Assembly (NCBI RefSeq): GCF_009017415.1
Contig: NC_092405.1
Span: 2,790,001 to 2,854,000 of the forward strand
Source: Aspergillus flavus
Taxonomy: Eukaryota; Ascomycota; Eurotiomycetes; Eurotiales; Aspergillaceae
Direction of reading: 5' to 3'
DNA length: 64,000 bases
Shown here: positions 13,648 through 27,369 of the stretch, piece after piece
Position numbering within the stretch: position 1 is the first letter of the stretch
Layout: each line of letters begins with the position of its first letter
Translations under genes and position numbers: made by a program
The notes under the pieces: model-generated
What the model saw: only the letters and a program-made list of their open reading frames with translations
The model's database searches: none
What the model was told of the DNA's origin: nothing

Positions 13648-14484
13648 ACTAGTTTTATAAATAATAAATTTAATAATTTTAAATTATCTATATCTATTTT
13701 TTTTAAAAAATAAAACTATTTATAAAATATAAAATTATATTATAAATATAGAAAATTACTATAAATATATTAATTTAATAATATAATAAAAATAAAGTTT
13801 TATATATTATTAACTGTTTTAATAAAAAATTAAGTAGATATAGTATTTAAGAAAAAAGTCTTGAAAAATTAAATTAAAAAGACAAAAGATTTTCTTTATA
13901 AATTTATTAATTTAAAAATAAATTAATATTAGAATATTATATATTATTTTATAAATATAAAAGAAAATAGTAGAAATATATATAAATAGTATATTTAAAG
14001 TCTACAAATATAATAAAATTTTTTAAATTTTATAGCTCAAGCGTAGATTTAAATATTTAATTAAAAAATTTAAAAAAAGATTATTTATATAATTTATTAA
14101 CTGTAAACTCTAGAATAAGTATAAAATATAGTAATTTAATATTAATTAATTTTTTATTATAAATATAATTTATATAGTAATAAAGAAAATAGCTAAAAAT
14201 GTATTAATAAAAAAACTAAAATTTAATTAAATTTAATAAAAATAAAAAATATTTTTATAAAATTAAAATCTTTACTATATATCTTTATAATAGCTACTTT
14301 TTATCTAGTTAATTATCTTTTAAAATCTATTAATAGAATAATAATATATAGATAGTCTATAAATATAAAAGAAATTAATAAAAAAAATATTACTTTTAAT
14401 ATAATAAAAAAATTATAAAACTTAGAAATATTCTAAAACTATTAATAATATATTAAAAAGAGATATTTTCTATAAATAATAGAA

Positions 14485-14515
14485 ATTATAGATTCTAGAG
14501 CTCTTAGTTCTATAT
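14485..14515 (+). pseudogene. Aspartic protease active-site remnant of element D
   Basis: Codons from 14488 read I-D-S-R-A-L-S-S, matching the retroviral-type protease box (DSGA followed by T/S-S) with G read as R. It lies 1.1 kb upstream of the reverse transcriptase box in the same element, which is the usual gypsy order. Confidence 0.6.
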
Positions 14516-15439
14516 TATTTAAATAAATATATAGTATTCTCTATTTTTAATATAATAGAACTATAACTAAAGATTATCTAGTATTAGTACTAATAATAAA
14601 TTAATAAAAAAATAAAACTATACTATATAAATAGTAAAGATATTATTAGATTTTAAAATTAATAATAATTTTATTTTTTATTAATATTTACTTTAATATA
14701 AAATTATTATATTAAAAGATTATTTTTAACTATTAATATATATATATAATATAGATAGTATTCTAATACTATACTATAGTAAATTAATTATAAAATCTTA
14801 AATAATTAATTAAAAAAATTAAATAAAAAAATATAAAATAAAGTATTATATTATTAATTTTTAAAATCTAAATTACTATATTATTTTAGAATATAAATAA
14901 ATATACTATATTAATTTTATTATTATTTTTTTAATAGAAATATAGCGCTATTAAAAGAAAATCTTAAAAGTCTTTATTAAAAATTCTAAATAATTTATAA
15001 AAATAATATATTATATCTTTTTTTAATAATTATATATCAGTTAAATATTAATAATAAATTATTAGAGCTATTATTGTAATATATAAAATAGATTTATATC
15101 TTTTTTAAAAAAAAATAATTAAATTCTTAAAGAAAAAATTATGTATTTAATTCTTTTAATAAAAAAGAAAATCCTACTATATAAATTTTTATATAATCTT
15201 TTATAATATAAATTATAAGTATTATATAAATGTTATAATAAAATATTTATATAAAAATAGATTAAATATTTTACTAGAGTATGACTAAAGTATTAATATT
15301 TTTTATTTAAAAATTAGATAGTTTACTATAACTATATATTAATTATTAAAGATTAAATATTATAACATAAAAAATAAATATTTATTATTTTATACTAATA
15401 AATTAATAAATTAATTTATAGAAATAAAATATTTTACTA

Positions 15440-15680
15440 AATTTAATTTGAAAAATATATATTATTAAATTTATATTTAAAAAAATAATAAATAAAAAAT
15501 AATATTTTAAATACATAATAATATTATTTAGTTTATATAATATACTAATAATCTTTTAGATATATATTAATAAAACTATAAAAAATTTTTTAAATAATTA
15601 TTATATTATATATTTGAATAATATTTTTATTTATTTATAAATAGAAAAGGAATATATATAACATATTAATAAAATATTAT
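15440..15680 (+). pseudogene. Reverse transcriptase remnant of element D
   Basis: Codons at 15611-15622 read Y-L-N-N (YLDD mutated), followed by IFIYL and a stretch ending EKEYI..HINKIL. In live gypsy elements this is the YLDDILIYS...EEHIQHVKQVL block. About 30 codons upstream, TNNLLDIY corresponds to the LTNAPATFQ motif. Several stops (TAA for CAA) interrupt it. Confidence 0.8.
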
Positions 15681-16999
15681 TATAAAAGATAATAGTATAT
15701 ATATTAATTTAGAATATATATATACTATTAATAAATAAGTAATACTAAATTTTTTTATAATATTTAAATATTCTTAGAATTTATAGAATACTTTAGAAAC
15801 TTTATATATTAATATATCTAGATTACTAAATTTTTATTTAATATACTAAAAAAATATAAAAAAAAGAAAAATAAAGCTATTTATTTTTATTGAAAAAATA
15901 TAACAAGTTTTTAATAAATTAATAATAATATTTAGTAATTTTATAATTTTAAGATATTCTAATTCTATATTATAGATTAAATTAATTAAAAATATTTTAA
16001 AATTTATTATTATAAATATTTTTTTATAATTTATTAATGAAATTAAAAAGTTCTACTAATATTTTAATTAATAATTAATTATTTTTTATTTAAAAAAGTT
16101 AATAGAAATAGACAATTATTATTTTATTTATAATTAAAAGTTGTTTACTATTATAAAATATTTTAAAATATAGAGATATTATTTTAAAGATATATTATAT
16201 ATAATCTATATATAAAATAATTATAAAAGTTTATAATATTTTTATTTAAAAAGGATAATAAAATTAAATAAATATTAAATCTAATAAATAGAGTTTTTAA
16301 TAATTTATAATTTCTAGATAAAATATTAGTTTAGATATCTAAATCTAATTAATATATTTTTGCGGTAGAAAGATTATAAAAATATTTATAAAACAAAATA
16401 TTAGATTATTATCTATATTTTTTAAAAATTATAAATAATACTAAATAATTAGAATAATATTAAAATATTTTTAATAATTAAATTAAGAATTTTTATTATA
16501 AGTTTAAAAGATCTAGAATTTTTAGCTCTTAAAATAATAATATAAGAAATTATTAAAAAAAATTATTTATAAAATAATATTATATTTTTTTAAAATATAA
16601 TTCTATAAATCTAATAAAAAAATGTTTGTATTAGCTAAATTTATAATAAACTATTATTTAATAATATATATATATATATAAATAATATTACTAAATTAAA
16701 TAATAATCTAATAAAATAATAATATATTAATAATAAATTATTATATTATAAAAAAACTATTTATATATCTCTATATACTATACTATAAATAAAAGATTTT
16801 AAAAATATATTATAATAATCTTTTTATTAGCTATTTTAATTAAAAAAAGATTTTTAAATTAATTAAAAAAATTTCTATTAAAATAGTTTATATATAGATA
16901 TTAAAAACTATATTTAGAACTATTCTATTTATTAGAAAATAAAGATTTTTAAAAAATTATTATAAAATAAACTAATTTTTTTTATTTTAGAAAAGCTAT

Positions 17000-17450
17000 A
17001 ATAAAATTTAATAATAGATTTTATAGTTAATCTATTACTATTAAATTAAAAAAGTTATATATATAATATAATTTTTATAGTAATAAATTAATATATAAAG
17101 ACTATAAAATATCTATTTATAATTAAAACTATAATTATAAAAAAATTAATTAATATATTTTTAAATAATATTATTTATAAAACTAGATTTTTAAGAAATC
17201 TAATTATTAATAAAAATTTATTTTTTATTAATATATACTAAATATAATTTTATTAAAATTTTTATATAAAAAACTATTTAAGTACTATCTTTTATGTATA
17301 GATAAATAAATAAACAGAATATTAGAATTAAATATTTAAAATATATCTATAAATATATAGAAACTATTAATAAAATAATTAGATAAACTAGCTAATTACT
17401 ATAGAATTTATTTATAATAATATTGAAAATATATCTATAGAATATTTATT
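17000..17450 (+). pseudogene. Integrase core remnant of element D
   Basis: Several parts of a retroviral-type integrase core can be read through stops. DFIVNLLLL at 17017 corresponds to DFI.GLP. FLRNLIINKNLFFINIY near 17190 corresponds to LP..LI.DRG..F.S..W. The segment from 17288, SFYV.INK.TEY.N, corresponds to the A.HPQTDGQTER.NQ block that carries the catalytic Glu region. Gln and Trp codons have become stops, and the DRG aspartate is read as Asn. Confidence 0.8.
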
Positions 17451-19099
17451 TTTTATAGCTTAGTAGAGTATAGAATTAATAATTTTTAAATTTAAAACTA
17501 TTAAATTAATAATATTAAATATATTAATAGAATTATAATTAAAAGATTTAATTAATATTTAGACTAAGTTAAAAAAAATCTAAAAAGAATAATAGAGTAA
17601 TAGATAAAAAAATATAATAAATACTATAGAGCTATATAATTATATATAGATTAAAAAGTTCTATTAGTAATAAAAAATATTAAATTATAATAATTAAATA
17701 AAAAATTAGATCTAAAATATAATAATTTATTTATAATTATAAAGATTATTAAAAAATAAATATATTATTTATAACTATCAAAAATATATAATTATATTTA
17801 TTTTATTTTTTATATATTATTATTAAAATTATATTATTAGTATATAAAAGTAGAGATTAAAAAAATTTAATTATTATTAATAACTAAAAAAAATAGAAAA
17901 TAGAAAAAGTATTTATTTATTAAATATATTATTCAAAAGTATAGTATTTTATTAAATAAAAAAATTTTAAAAATATTATTAAAATTATTATAATTTATTA
18001 AAAATACTTTATTAATTATAAAAAAAATATAATTTCTTTTCTATAAAATTTTAATATATTTTTAAAAAATATAGTAATATTATTCTTTTTTATTTATAAA
18101 ATTTTAAAATTTAATAAGAATATTCTAAGCTACTATATCTATATTATTAATAAAAATATTTATATAAAAAATATAAAATAATTTTATTAAAAAGAAAATA
18201 GAAAAATAGTCTAAAAATATAATATAGAATATCTATTAGTAAATTTTAAATAAATAAATAAAAAAAATTAAATAAATAAACTATTATAAACTTTTCTAGT
18301 TTACTAGATTATTTTTAAAAAAAGATTTTATATAACTAAGCTTTTATTAAATATTTACTAAATAAAATAGATTATAGTTTATATTCTATAATACTACTAA
18401 ATATAGATAGATTTTATTTAATTTATTAAAATAGTTAATAGGTTTTTTAATATATATAGTTAAATTATTTATAATCTTTATAATCTTTTAATTTAATAAT
18501 AAAACCTAAAAATAAGTAATCTTAGTCTATATAAATTCTAATAAAATAAAATATAGTTTCTTAAAATATATATACTATATATAAAGCTACTTAATATTTT
18601 AAAATATATATTTTAAAATTTTTTTAATATTAATAAAAATAATAATAAATAATAATTTAATATAATATCTATAGAATATCTATAAACTATTAATATTATT
18701 CTATTATATTATACTTAAAAATAGATTATCTATTTATTAAACAAAATTAAAAAATATTAAAAAAAATAATAGAGACAATAATAATAATAAAGATAATTTT
18801 TAAAAAAATAAAAAGAATTCTTTTTAAAAACTAGAAAATAAAAGATTATTAAAATTTTTATAAAAAAATTAAAATAATATATTCTAAATTATTTATATTG
18901 ATTAAAATATATTTCTACTAGATTAAAAAATATTTATTTTTCAAAAAAAAGAATCTAATAAAATAGAAAATAGAGAAAAAAATATAAATAAAAATATAAA
19001 AAGTTAATAAATATATTTAATTTTTTTTATAAAAATATATTAATAGTTTTCTAAAAAATAAAAATATTTAAAAAAAATATTTATGGAATTCTATAGAAT

Positions 19100-20640
19100 T
19101 AATTAAATCTATTTTATTTTTTAAAAAATTTTAATCATTCTATAAATAATATTATACTTAACTATTTTTAGAGTAATAGAAATATTATTAATTTATAATT
19201 GTAGTAATATTTTTATAAAAAAAAGCTAAATTTACTATATTATCTATATTTTTAAAATAATTTAAAAAAATAAATATAGCTATAAAAAATATTATAATTT
19301 ATAAAAATAAAAAATTTTATAATACTATTTTAAAAATATTCTATTAATATTTTAATTATTTAAAATTATCATAAAATAATATATTAAATCTTTATAATTC
19401 TATTATTAAATATTTTAGAATTTAGATATAAATTAAAATAATTTATTTTTTTAAACAGAAAATAGTTATAATAATAATTATTTTAGATAACTAGATTCTA
19501 TATAAATAAGTTATTAGTAGGCCGCTAGCTTATATAATATATAAATATCTTTATAATAAAATTATATAAAAAATTTTAATTCTTAAATAATTTATTTTAT
19601 TATATTAGATAAAGAAACTGCTATATAATTCTAAATAATATTAAGTTTTTTAATACTATATTTCTAAAGTCTATTAACTAACCGCGCTTTACATGCCTAT
19701 TATCTATAGATAGTAGTATACTAGTAGAGCACTTATATTTTATAAAAATTAATTTATATATCTTGAATTAATCTAGAAAATTATTTTAAAAATAGTATAT
19801 TAACTATTTTAAAATAAAATATTTTAATATAAGTTTTAACTATAAAAAAACTTTTTATTAATATATAAGTATTATTTAAGATAAACTTTTTTATTCTTAT
19901 AGAGATATTATTTATATATTTTTTTTATATTTAATTTTATTACTAATTTAATAGTATTCAATAATAATTATATTATATACTATATTTATATTATATAGCT
20001 AATTTCTATCTAGTATATATAATCTAGATTTATAAAAAAAAGATAAAGAATATTTTTTTTAAATATATTAGTAAATTAATATATTTTTTATAGACAATAT
20101 TTTTATTTTATAATTATTATAGTTTTTTAGTATTTACTATATATTCAATATATTTATTAAAAATTTTATTAATTTTAATTATTTAATTTATATCTTTAAT
20201 TAGATTTAATATTTATTAAATTTTTTTATTTAAGATTAAATAATAATATTCTTATAGTTAAGGATTTTTTTTATTTATAATTTATAGATTAGCATTTTTT
20301 TTAATAACAATATTAATTTATACTTTCTAGATAATTTATATAATAAAGAAAGATTTTTGAAGAAATTTTCTAATATATTTAAATATATTAAATAGTTTGA
20401 TTCTAGCTTAATATTCTCATCTAGATGAGATAAAATACTTTTTTAATAATTATAGATATTTAATATTTTCAGAAAAATCTAGTCGATTTAATAAGGATAG
20501 TAGTAATTATATAATATTAATATTTTTATTATTACTATTTATTATTACTATTTTAATATTACTATTTATTATTACTATATTTTTTTAATTTTAATAATAA
20601 TTACTAGATCTTTTATTCCTAATGATTTAAATAGTCTCTC
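19100..20640. other. Unassigned RIP-mutated sequence
   Basis: A+T-rich with no readable frame. It contains a short better-preserved patch around 19678-19730 (CCGCGCTTTACATGCC). Apart from the dispersed repeat at 19465-19535 nothing could be assigned. It may be the 3' end of element D or a further element. Confidence 0.5.
19465..19535 (+). repeat. Dispersed repeat, inverted relative to 36960-37035
   Basis: The stretch TTTTAGATAACTAGATTCTATATAAATAAGTTATTAGTAGGCCGCTAGCTTATAT (shown here only as a region) matches the reverse complement of 36960-37030, which has the same framework with ACTAGTGGTC in place of the GGCCGC core. It is probably an LTR or terminal piece of one family present in both orientations. 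The ends are not defined, and the similarity fades to the right of about 19620. Confidence 0.6.
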
Positions 20641-20835
20641 CAGGCTTATACTCTATTATATATCAAATAGAAACTAATTTATAATAAAATTTAAATTCTT
20701 ATTTTTCTATCTTCAGCTAGCTTTCTAACTAGGTATTGTAGATAGAGACCCGTTTAGTAGCTAGAAGAATCTATTTTCCGGGCCACTTAGAGCCGCCAGA
20801 TGGAATCCTCCACTAATAGACTATTTAAATATAGA
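20640..20835. other. Weakly mutated island in the AT-rich block
   Basis: From about 20730 the sequence regains G and C (GTAGATAGAGACCCGTTTAG, CCGGGCCACTTAGAGCCGCC, GATGGAATCCTCCACTAATA) before returning to almost pure A+T at 20850. It has no ORF and no partner elsewhere in the window. A young solo LTR or another relic that escaped RIP is the simplest explanation; the identity is not known. Confidence 0.5.
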
Positions 20836-21220
20836 AGTAGTATTCTATATATTTTATTTTATATTTGATAAAAAATTACATTTTTAATATAATAAAATTG
20901 TAATTATAAGATTTATTTAATATTAATATTAAATTATTGTATTATATATATTTTTTAGAATTTATAATTAATACATTATATAAATAATCTTTTTTTAAAT
21001 TTTTTATCTAAATATTTAAATCTATATTTAAATTATAAAAATATTATTTAAAAAGATCTATTATATTTTTACATTTTAAATATACTATTTGTATATATTT
21101 CTATTATGAAAATATTATTTAAAAAAAATTATTATATTTTTACATTTTAAATATACTATTTATATATATTTCTATTATTTTATTTTGTATTTATAAAATA
21201 ATACATAGTATTTTAATATT

Positions 21221-21400
21221 AAGATTATAAATAGTAATATATTATAAAAAATAAATAGTTATTAATTTTTTATAAATCTAGAAAAAATTATTATAGTTTA
21301 TATATATATTAAAATTTAATTTAATAATTTTTAATAAAATTATAACGTTTTTTATAAATTATAGTATTTTTTTCTAATAATATATTATAGCTATAATTAT
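21221..21400 (+). repeat. Dispersed repeat, direct copy of 36694-36880
   Basis: Runs such as AGTTATTAATTTTTTATAAA and ATTATAGTTTATATATATAT with the following 120 bp align with 36694-36880 with mostly A/G and C/T differences. The matching region at 36694 continues about 150 bp further into the part that is inverted at 19465. It is likely an LTR fragment of one family. Confidence 0.65.
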
Positions 21401-22750
21401 ATTCTTTTCTATTTAATAATTAAATATATTTAGATTTAATAATATAAATATAAAATTATAATATATAATTAAAATTATATAATATTTTTTATTATTATCA
21501 AATAATTTTATATTTTTAATATTAATTAATATTTATATATAAATATTATAGAATTACTATTATTATAAAATTATAGTATAAAATAAATAATAAAAATATT
21601 ATATTTATTTATGAACTATTATTATTAATAATAGTATTACTCTAATTTTTATTTATTAATAATTTATAATTAATTATTAATATTTACTATACTATTTCTT
21701 TTAGTTTTTATTTTTTTTAATATTTTTTTATTATGATATTTTATTTTAATTTTTAATTATTTTTTATAGCTACTTTATTATTTTTTTTCTTATAATATTA
21801 TTTTATCAGAAAAATAAATAATTTATTTTAAAATCTATTAAATTTTAAGTTTATTTAAATATTATTTATAATATAGTTATAATTTATAAATTTTTTAATA
21901 AAAATTTATAAAATATTACTATAAATAATAAAAAATATATATAATTTATGTTAAATTTAATTATTATAATTAATAATTATAGATTTTAAATATCTATTTA
22001 TTAATAATTATAATATTTAAAAAATAAATTATAAATAATTATAATTATATTAATAATTTTTTATTTTATATTATTAATATTTTAAAATTATAAATTTCAT
22101 TTATTTTTTAATTATTTTTTTAAAAGCTTTTTCTATAATTATTTATAATCTTATTTTATAAAAGAATATATTAAATTTTTTATTTTAATATTTATTATAA
22201 AATTTATCATTAAATATTTTTATATTTATATATTTGTTAATAAAAATAATTTTTATTTTATATTTATTTATATTTATTGTATATTATATTATTTTTAAAA
22301 CTTCCTTTAAAAATTAATTTATTTAATTATTTAAAAAGTTTTAATATTAATAATATTGCTATTATTTTTAAATAATTTTAATAAGAATTTAAATATGTTT
22401 TTTTTTTTTTAATTAGTATTAATATATTAAAATAATATAATAATTTAAATTCAATTAAATTAAAAGTTTTTTATAATTAAAATTTTAAATAATAATATTA
22501 TTTTATAATTATTTTATTATTTTATAATTTTATATATTATATTTATATATAATTATTTATTATTATAATATAATTTTTTTATTATTTTTTTAGATTTTTT
22601 ATAATTAATATATTATTACTATTAAATATTAATAAATCTTTTTTTAAATTTTTTAAAATAATTTATTTTTATTAGACTTTTTTTATATATATAGTATATT
22701 ATTAATTTTTTTTTATATTATTTTAAGTTTTTTTATTTTTTATAGATAAT
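21400..22750. other. Unassigned RIP-mutated sequence
   Basis: Nearly pure A+T, T-rich on plus in part. There is no motif, no repeat partner found by eye, and no open frame. Confidence 0.6.
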
Positions 22751-22900
22751 TATAAAAATAATATTTTTGTTAAAATATTGATGTATTAATTGTTATTTAT
22801 TAATTCTTATTCAATAATTATTGGCTGGCTTTCTATTGACTAACTAGAGCTGTCTACTATACCTGACTATATAGGATTTAATAAATTCTAGATTTTAATA
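22750..22900 (+). repeat. 5' LTR of the copia element (RIP-mutated)
   Basis: Aligns with 27370-27527. Shared landmarks are AATAATTATTGGCTGGCTT, CTAGAG.TGTCTACTA and the terminus GATTTTAATA (GATTTCAACA in the right copy). Differences are mainly C/T and G/A. The left edge is approximate because the sequence upstream is low in complexity. Confidence 0.75.
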
Positions 22901-22959
22901 AATACTGGAATAAAAAATGATAATATTTTATTATTAATAATAGATATAAAGTAATATAT

Positions 22960-23025
22960 TAAATAAAATAATAAATAGAATATAATAAATAGAATATAAT
23001 AAATAGAATATAATAAATAGAAATA
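22960..23025. repeat. 14-bp tandem repeat inside the copia element
   Basis: The unit AATAAATAGAATAT is repeated nearly four times (about 22969-23022), with a further degenerate copy around 23068-23085. It lies 70 bp inside the 5' LTR, that is in the leader of the element. Confidence 0.75.
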
Positions 23026-23289
23026 GATATAGTAAAGTAAAAGATATAGAATATTAAATGAAATAATAAATAGAATATAATAAATATAGATATAATAAAA
23101 TAAACGATATATATTAATATCAATTAATTACTAAACTTTTTATATTAATTTTTATATTTTTTATTTTATTTATCTATATTTTAAAAATTAATTTTTATAT
23201 TATATAATAATTTTTTAAATAAAGTTTAGTATTTTTTATAGAAAAAATAGCTAACTATATAATATTAATTTAATTGAATTGAATTAAAA

Positions 23290-23425
23290 AATATATTAAT
23301 TATGGAATCCTAATTAGGCCTAGCACCGAAGCATTTCTTTATTAAATAACTAGATAGTTAGAACCTTTTTTTAAAAAAGATTAATAATTTCTATTCTATA
23401 AAGATTTAATATAGTATAAGCCTAG
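23290..23425. repeat. Dispersed repeat, direct copy of 33475-33610
   Basis: A partly clean stretch (ATGGAATCCTAATTAGGCCT, AGCACCGAAGCATTTC) that continues TTTATTAAATAACTAGATAG. The copy at 33475 has the same order with nearly every G and C lost (ATAGAATTTAAATTAAATTT). The relation to the surrounding copia interior is unclear; it may be a separate inserted fragment. Confidence 0.65.
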
Positions 23426-26400
23426 TTAATTTAAAAAAAATCTAGAAAATTATTTAATTTAATAAAAAAAAGTTTTAAAATTTAATATTAATATTAAATA
23501 TTAAATTAAACTTTTTAATTATAAAAAGAATTTATAATATATATTAAATTAACTAACAATAGTTAAAGCTTTTAAAAAAATTTCTTAAAAAAAATAAAAT
23601 TTAAGATTTAAATTAACTAATATTATAAAAAAAATCTTTAATTTTTAAAGATCTTTTACTATTTATGTGAAAAAATAAAGATATAAAATTATTTTTTATT
23701 TAAAAATTTATTAAATAAAATAAACAGAGTTATAAAATATTTAATATAATATTTTAATTATAAGATATAAAAAATTTAAATATTAAAATTATAGTTAATT
23801 TTATAAATTTTAAAAAATATAATTAAATAATTATTAGTTATTATTAATTTTATTATATATATAAATAAGATTTATAAAATAATAAAAAGAATTATTATAA
23901 AATATAAATATATTTTTATATAAACTATATATATAAAGATTTTTAATATAAACAAAATATTTTATATAATTATTTTATAATTTATTTATAATTTTTATAA
24001 TTTAATAAAAGTTATAAATAATTTTTATTATATAATTATATTGTATTAATTATTTTAATTTTTTTATAAAAATTTAAAATAAAACTTTCTATTTAAATAA
24101 TATATATTAAAGATAAATTTAAATTAAAAATTATATAAAATATATTAAAGTATAATGTTTTTAAAAATATATATATTTATTAAAAAACGATTTATTTTAA
24201 TATAATTTATTAATAACTATAATAAATAATATTAATTTAAATAATAGATTTAAATTTAAGAATAAATTATTATTTAAAAATAAAAAAAGATAATAATAAG
24301 AAATAAAAAAAAGAATATAATTTTAAATAAACTAGTTAAAAAAAATAAAATATTAAAAATTATAAAAATACAAAATTAAAAAAAAAGATATATATTTTAT
24401 TATTAATCTAGATATAATATTTTAATATATTAATATTTTTATTTTTTTTGATAATTAAATAACTAGATTTTATATAATAAAAATTTATAAATATATTAAA
24501 TCTTTAAATTTATAAAAAAAAAATAAATATAAATTATATAATATTGATATAATTTTTTAATATTAATTTAAATTTAAATATATTATTTTTTAATTAAATA
24601 CTAATTAAAAATTTTAATATATTAATAATATTATAATAATTATTTAATATTAATAGTTTAAAATATTTAATTCTAAATAAAAAAATTGAATAAAATATTA
24701 AAATACTATTTTTTATAATGTTTTTAAATATAGTATATTTATAGAAAATATTATAAAAACTAGAGAAATACATTATATTAAAATAAATTTAAATATAAAA
24801 AATAGTTAGATTATAATATTATATATTAAAATATATTATTAATTTAAAATTTAAAAAATTTAAATAATAATAAAAAATTTTGTAAAGTAATTTAAATTCA
24901 ATATTTAAAATAATTAATAATATGATAAAAGATTTTATTGAAAATTTTTATAACATCTTTTTTTTATTTATATTTATATATTTAGAATTTTTTATGAAAA
25001 AAACTTTAAATATATAAGAAAAAATATTATAGTTGGAGGAATTAATATTATAATTTTATATTATTATTTTAATTATATAAAAATATTAAAAATTATGGAT
25101 ATAATAAAAATATAAAATATAAAATAAAATTTAGTAATAATATATATTATAAAATATATTATAAAATTAAAATAAAATTTTGAATATTTTAATAAAAATA
25201 AATTAAAAATATTATAATATAATAAAAAATATATTTAATACTAATATTGAAAAAAATTTAATAATTTTAATAAAAAAAAATTTAGTAAAAATATACAAAT
25301 TAATATTCTTTTATATATTTAAAATAAGTAATAAAATTAAAAAAATTAATAATATTTCTAATTAAATAGCTAGATTAATAATAATTAATATTACTTTATT
25401 AAATAAAAAAATATCTCTAAATTTTATAAAAATTTATAATTATTAAATATATATTTTTATATTATAAAAAGATTGTATAATATTAAAAAATAATAATTAT
25501 ATATAAAAAGTATAGATATTAAAAAAAAGATTAAATTAAAAAATTTTATAATATTCTATTGAATAAGAATTATATATTTAAAAATAATAAAAATCTAAAA
25601 AAATTAGAAAAATTTATATTTATAACTTTAAAAGACTTTTTAAATAAAACAACTAGATTTATTAAATTATTTTAAAATTTTATAAAATTTATTATTTTTA
25701 AAGATTATTATAGATTAAATTTATATAATTTTAAATTTTTAAAATAAAAAATCTATTAAATATAATATAATAGTTTTATAAATAAATAAAATAATTAAAT
25801 TAATTAAAAATTTAAAATAATATATTATAAAAGATTTTATATAAAAATAAGATTCTAAAAAAATTTTAAAATTATTAATTAATTTAATGATTTTTAATTT
25901 AATATAAAAATTTAATTAAATAATAAAAAAATATCTATATAATTAAAAAATAAATAGATTTATAAAATATATTTTAAAAATTAAAAAATTTAAAATATAA
26001 AATATAAAAAACTTTTAAATTATTATATAAATAAATATTAACTAGATTTTTTATTTAAAGATTTATAAAATTGAAATTGTTAAAAATTATATTAAAATAT
26101 TAATATCTTTTTTATAAAATACTAAAAGAATATAATATATATTTAAATTAAAAAGATTATAAAATTTAATATATATAATATTATAAAAACACTAGAAAAT
26201 ATATATATTTTATTAATAAAATTATTTTATTAATTTTAAAATTTATTCAATAATATATAATAATTTTCAATATTTTAAAATTAATTATAAATAAATATAT
26301 ATTTTAATAATAAAAAATTATTTTTCAAATTATTTTTTATTATAATAACTATAACAAAATTAAAATAGAAATAATATAATATTATCTTTATCTATTTTTA

Positions 26401-26559
26401 TATAACATTAAAAAATAAAAAGATTTTTATATATTAATTAATTAATTTTATAAAAAAATAATTAAATATATTAGCTTAATCAAATTTTATATAATTTATA
26501 AAAAATAATAAATTTATAATATAAAATTTTTATAAAAAAATTTAGATAAATAGATTTTA

Positions 26560-26680
26560 AATCTATTTAAAAAAATCTTTATGTTTTTATATTAAATAAT
26601 ATTATATTAATAATATAATTATTATAATAAAAGTATAAAAAAGAATTAATTAAATTAAAAAGATTCTATAAAAAGTTTTT
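26560..26680 (+). pseudogene. Copia reverse transcriptase remnant
   Basis: Codons 26600-26614 read Y-Y-I-N-N, followed by IIIIIKV, stop, KRIN, stop, IKKIL, stop, KVFKLKK. This mirrors the YVDDIII...I..IK..L...F.MKD block of Ty1/copia polymerases after G-to-A and C-to-T changes. It identifies the superfamily and the direction of this element. Confidence 0.72.
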
Positions 26681-27369
26681 AAATTAAAAAAATAAATAAA
26701 TTAATTTATTTTTTAAAATATAATATAGTTAAAAATTATAAAAAAAAATTATATTATTTTTCTAATTTATATATATTAAAAAAATATTTATTATAATAAA
26801 AGTATTTAATTATTTTAATTACTAGATTTCTATAGATTTAAAGTATAGAAAAAATAGAATATTAAATCTTTTAATAATTTTTTAAAATATTAATATTTAA
26901 TTAAAAGATTTAATTAATTTATAATTAAAATTTAATTTTATATTAAAAATATAGTATCTCTATTTTAATAATAAATTAATATCTTTATTAAAATAGTTTA
27001 AAAGACTATAATAGATATATTTAAATATTTAAAAATAATAAATTATTTATAAATTAAACTAGTTATAAATTATATATATAGATTAGCAATGTATATTAAT
27101 ATAATATATATAAAAGTCTTTATTTTATAAATCTTATATAATTAGATTTTTATAATATTATTAAATATAATTATAAAATTATTAATATATAATAGTATAA
27201 TTAAAAAGTTTTTTTTATTAAAAAAATACTTAAAATACTAGATCTATCTATTCATTTAGAAATTATGAATAATAATAAATTACTTATTTTTATAAATAGT
27301 TAACATAGTATAAAGATCTTTTAGCGCAGTAATTATATATTATTTATAAAATAATTTAATAATTAATAT

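Larger units (their letters stand above)
13648..19100 (+). mobile_element. Second Ty3/gypsy element D, RIP-inactivated
   Basis: A-rich plus strand directly after the A' LTR. Three mutated gypsy domains lie in the expected order: protease (14488-14511), reverse transcriptase (15611 onward) and integrase (about 17000-17450). Gag is not evident, since only about 800 bp precede the protease. The likely reason is that A' inserted into D and the 5' part of D lies left of the window, but this is inference. The right end is not defined; no clear LTR pair was found. The residues around the RT box differ from those of A, so this is a separate family. Confidence 0.75.

Noticed and set aside
22960..23025. 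CRISPR-like array
   Set aside because: Units are 14 bp and directly adjacent with no spacers; it is a simple tandem repeat in a eukaryotic transposon.
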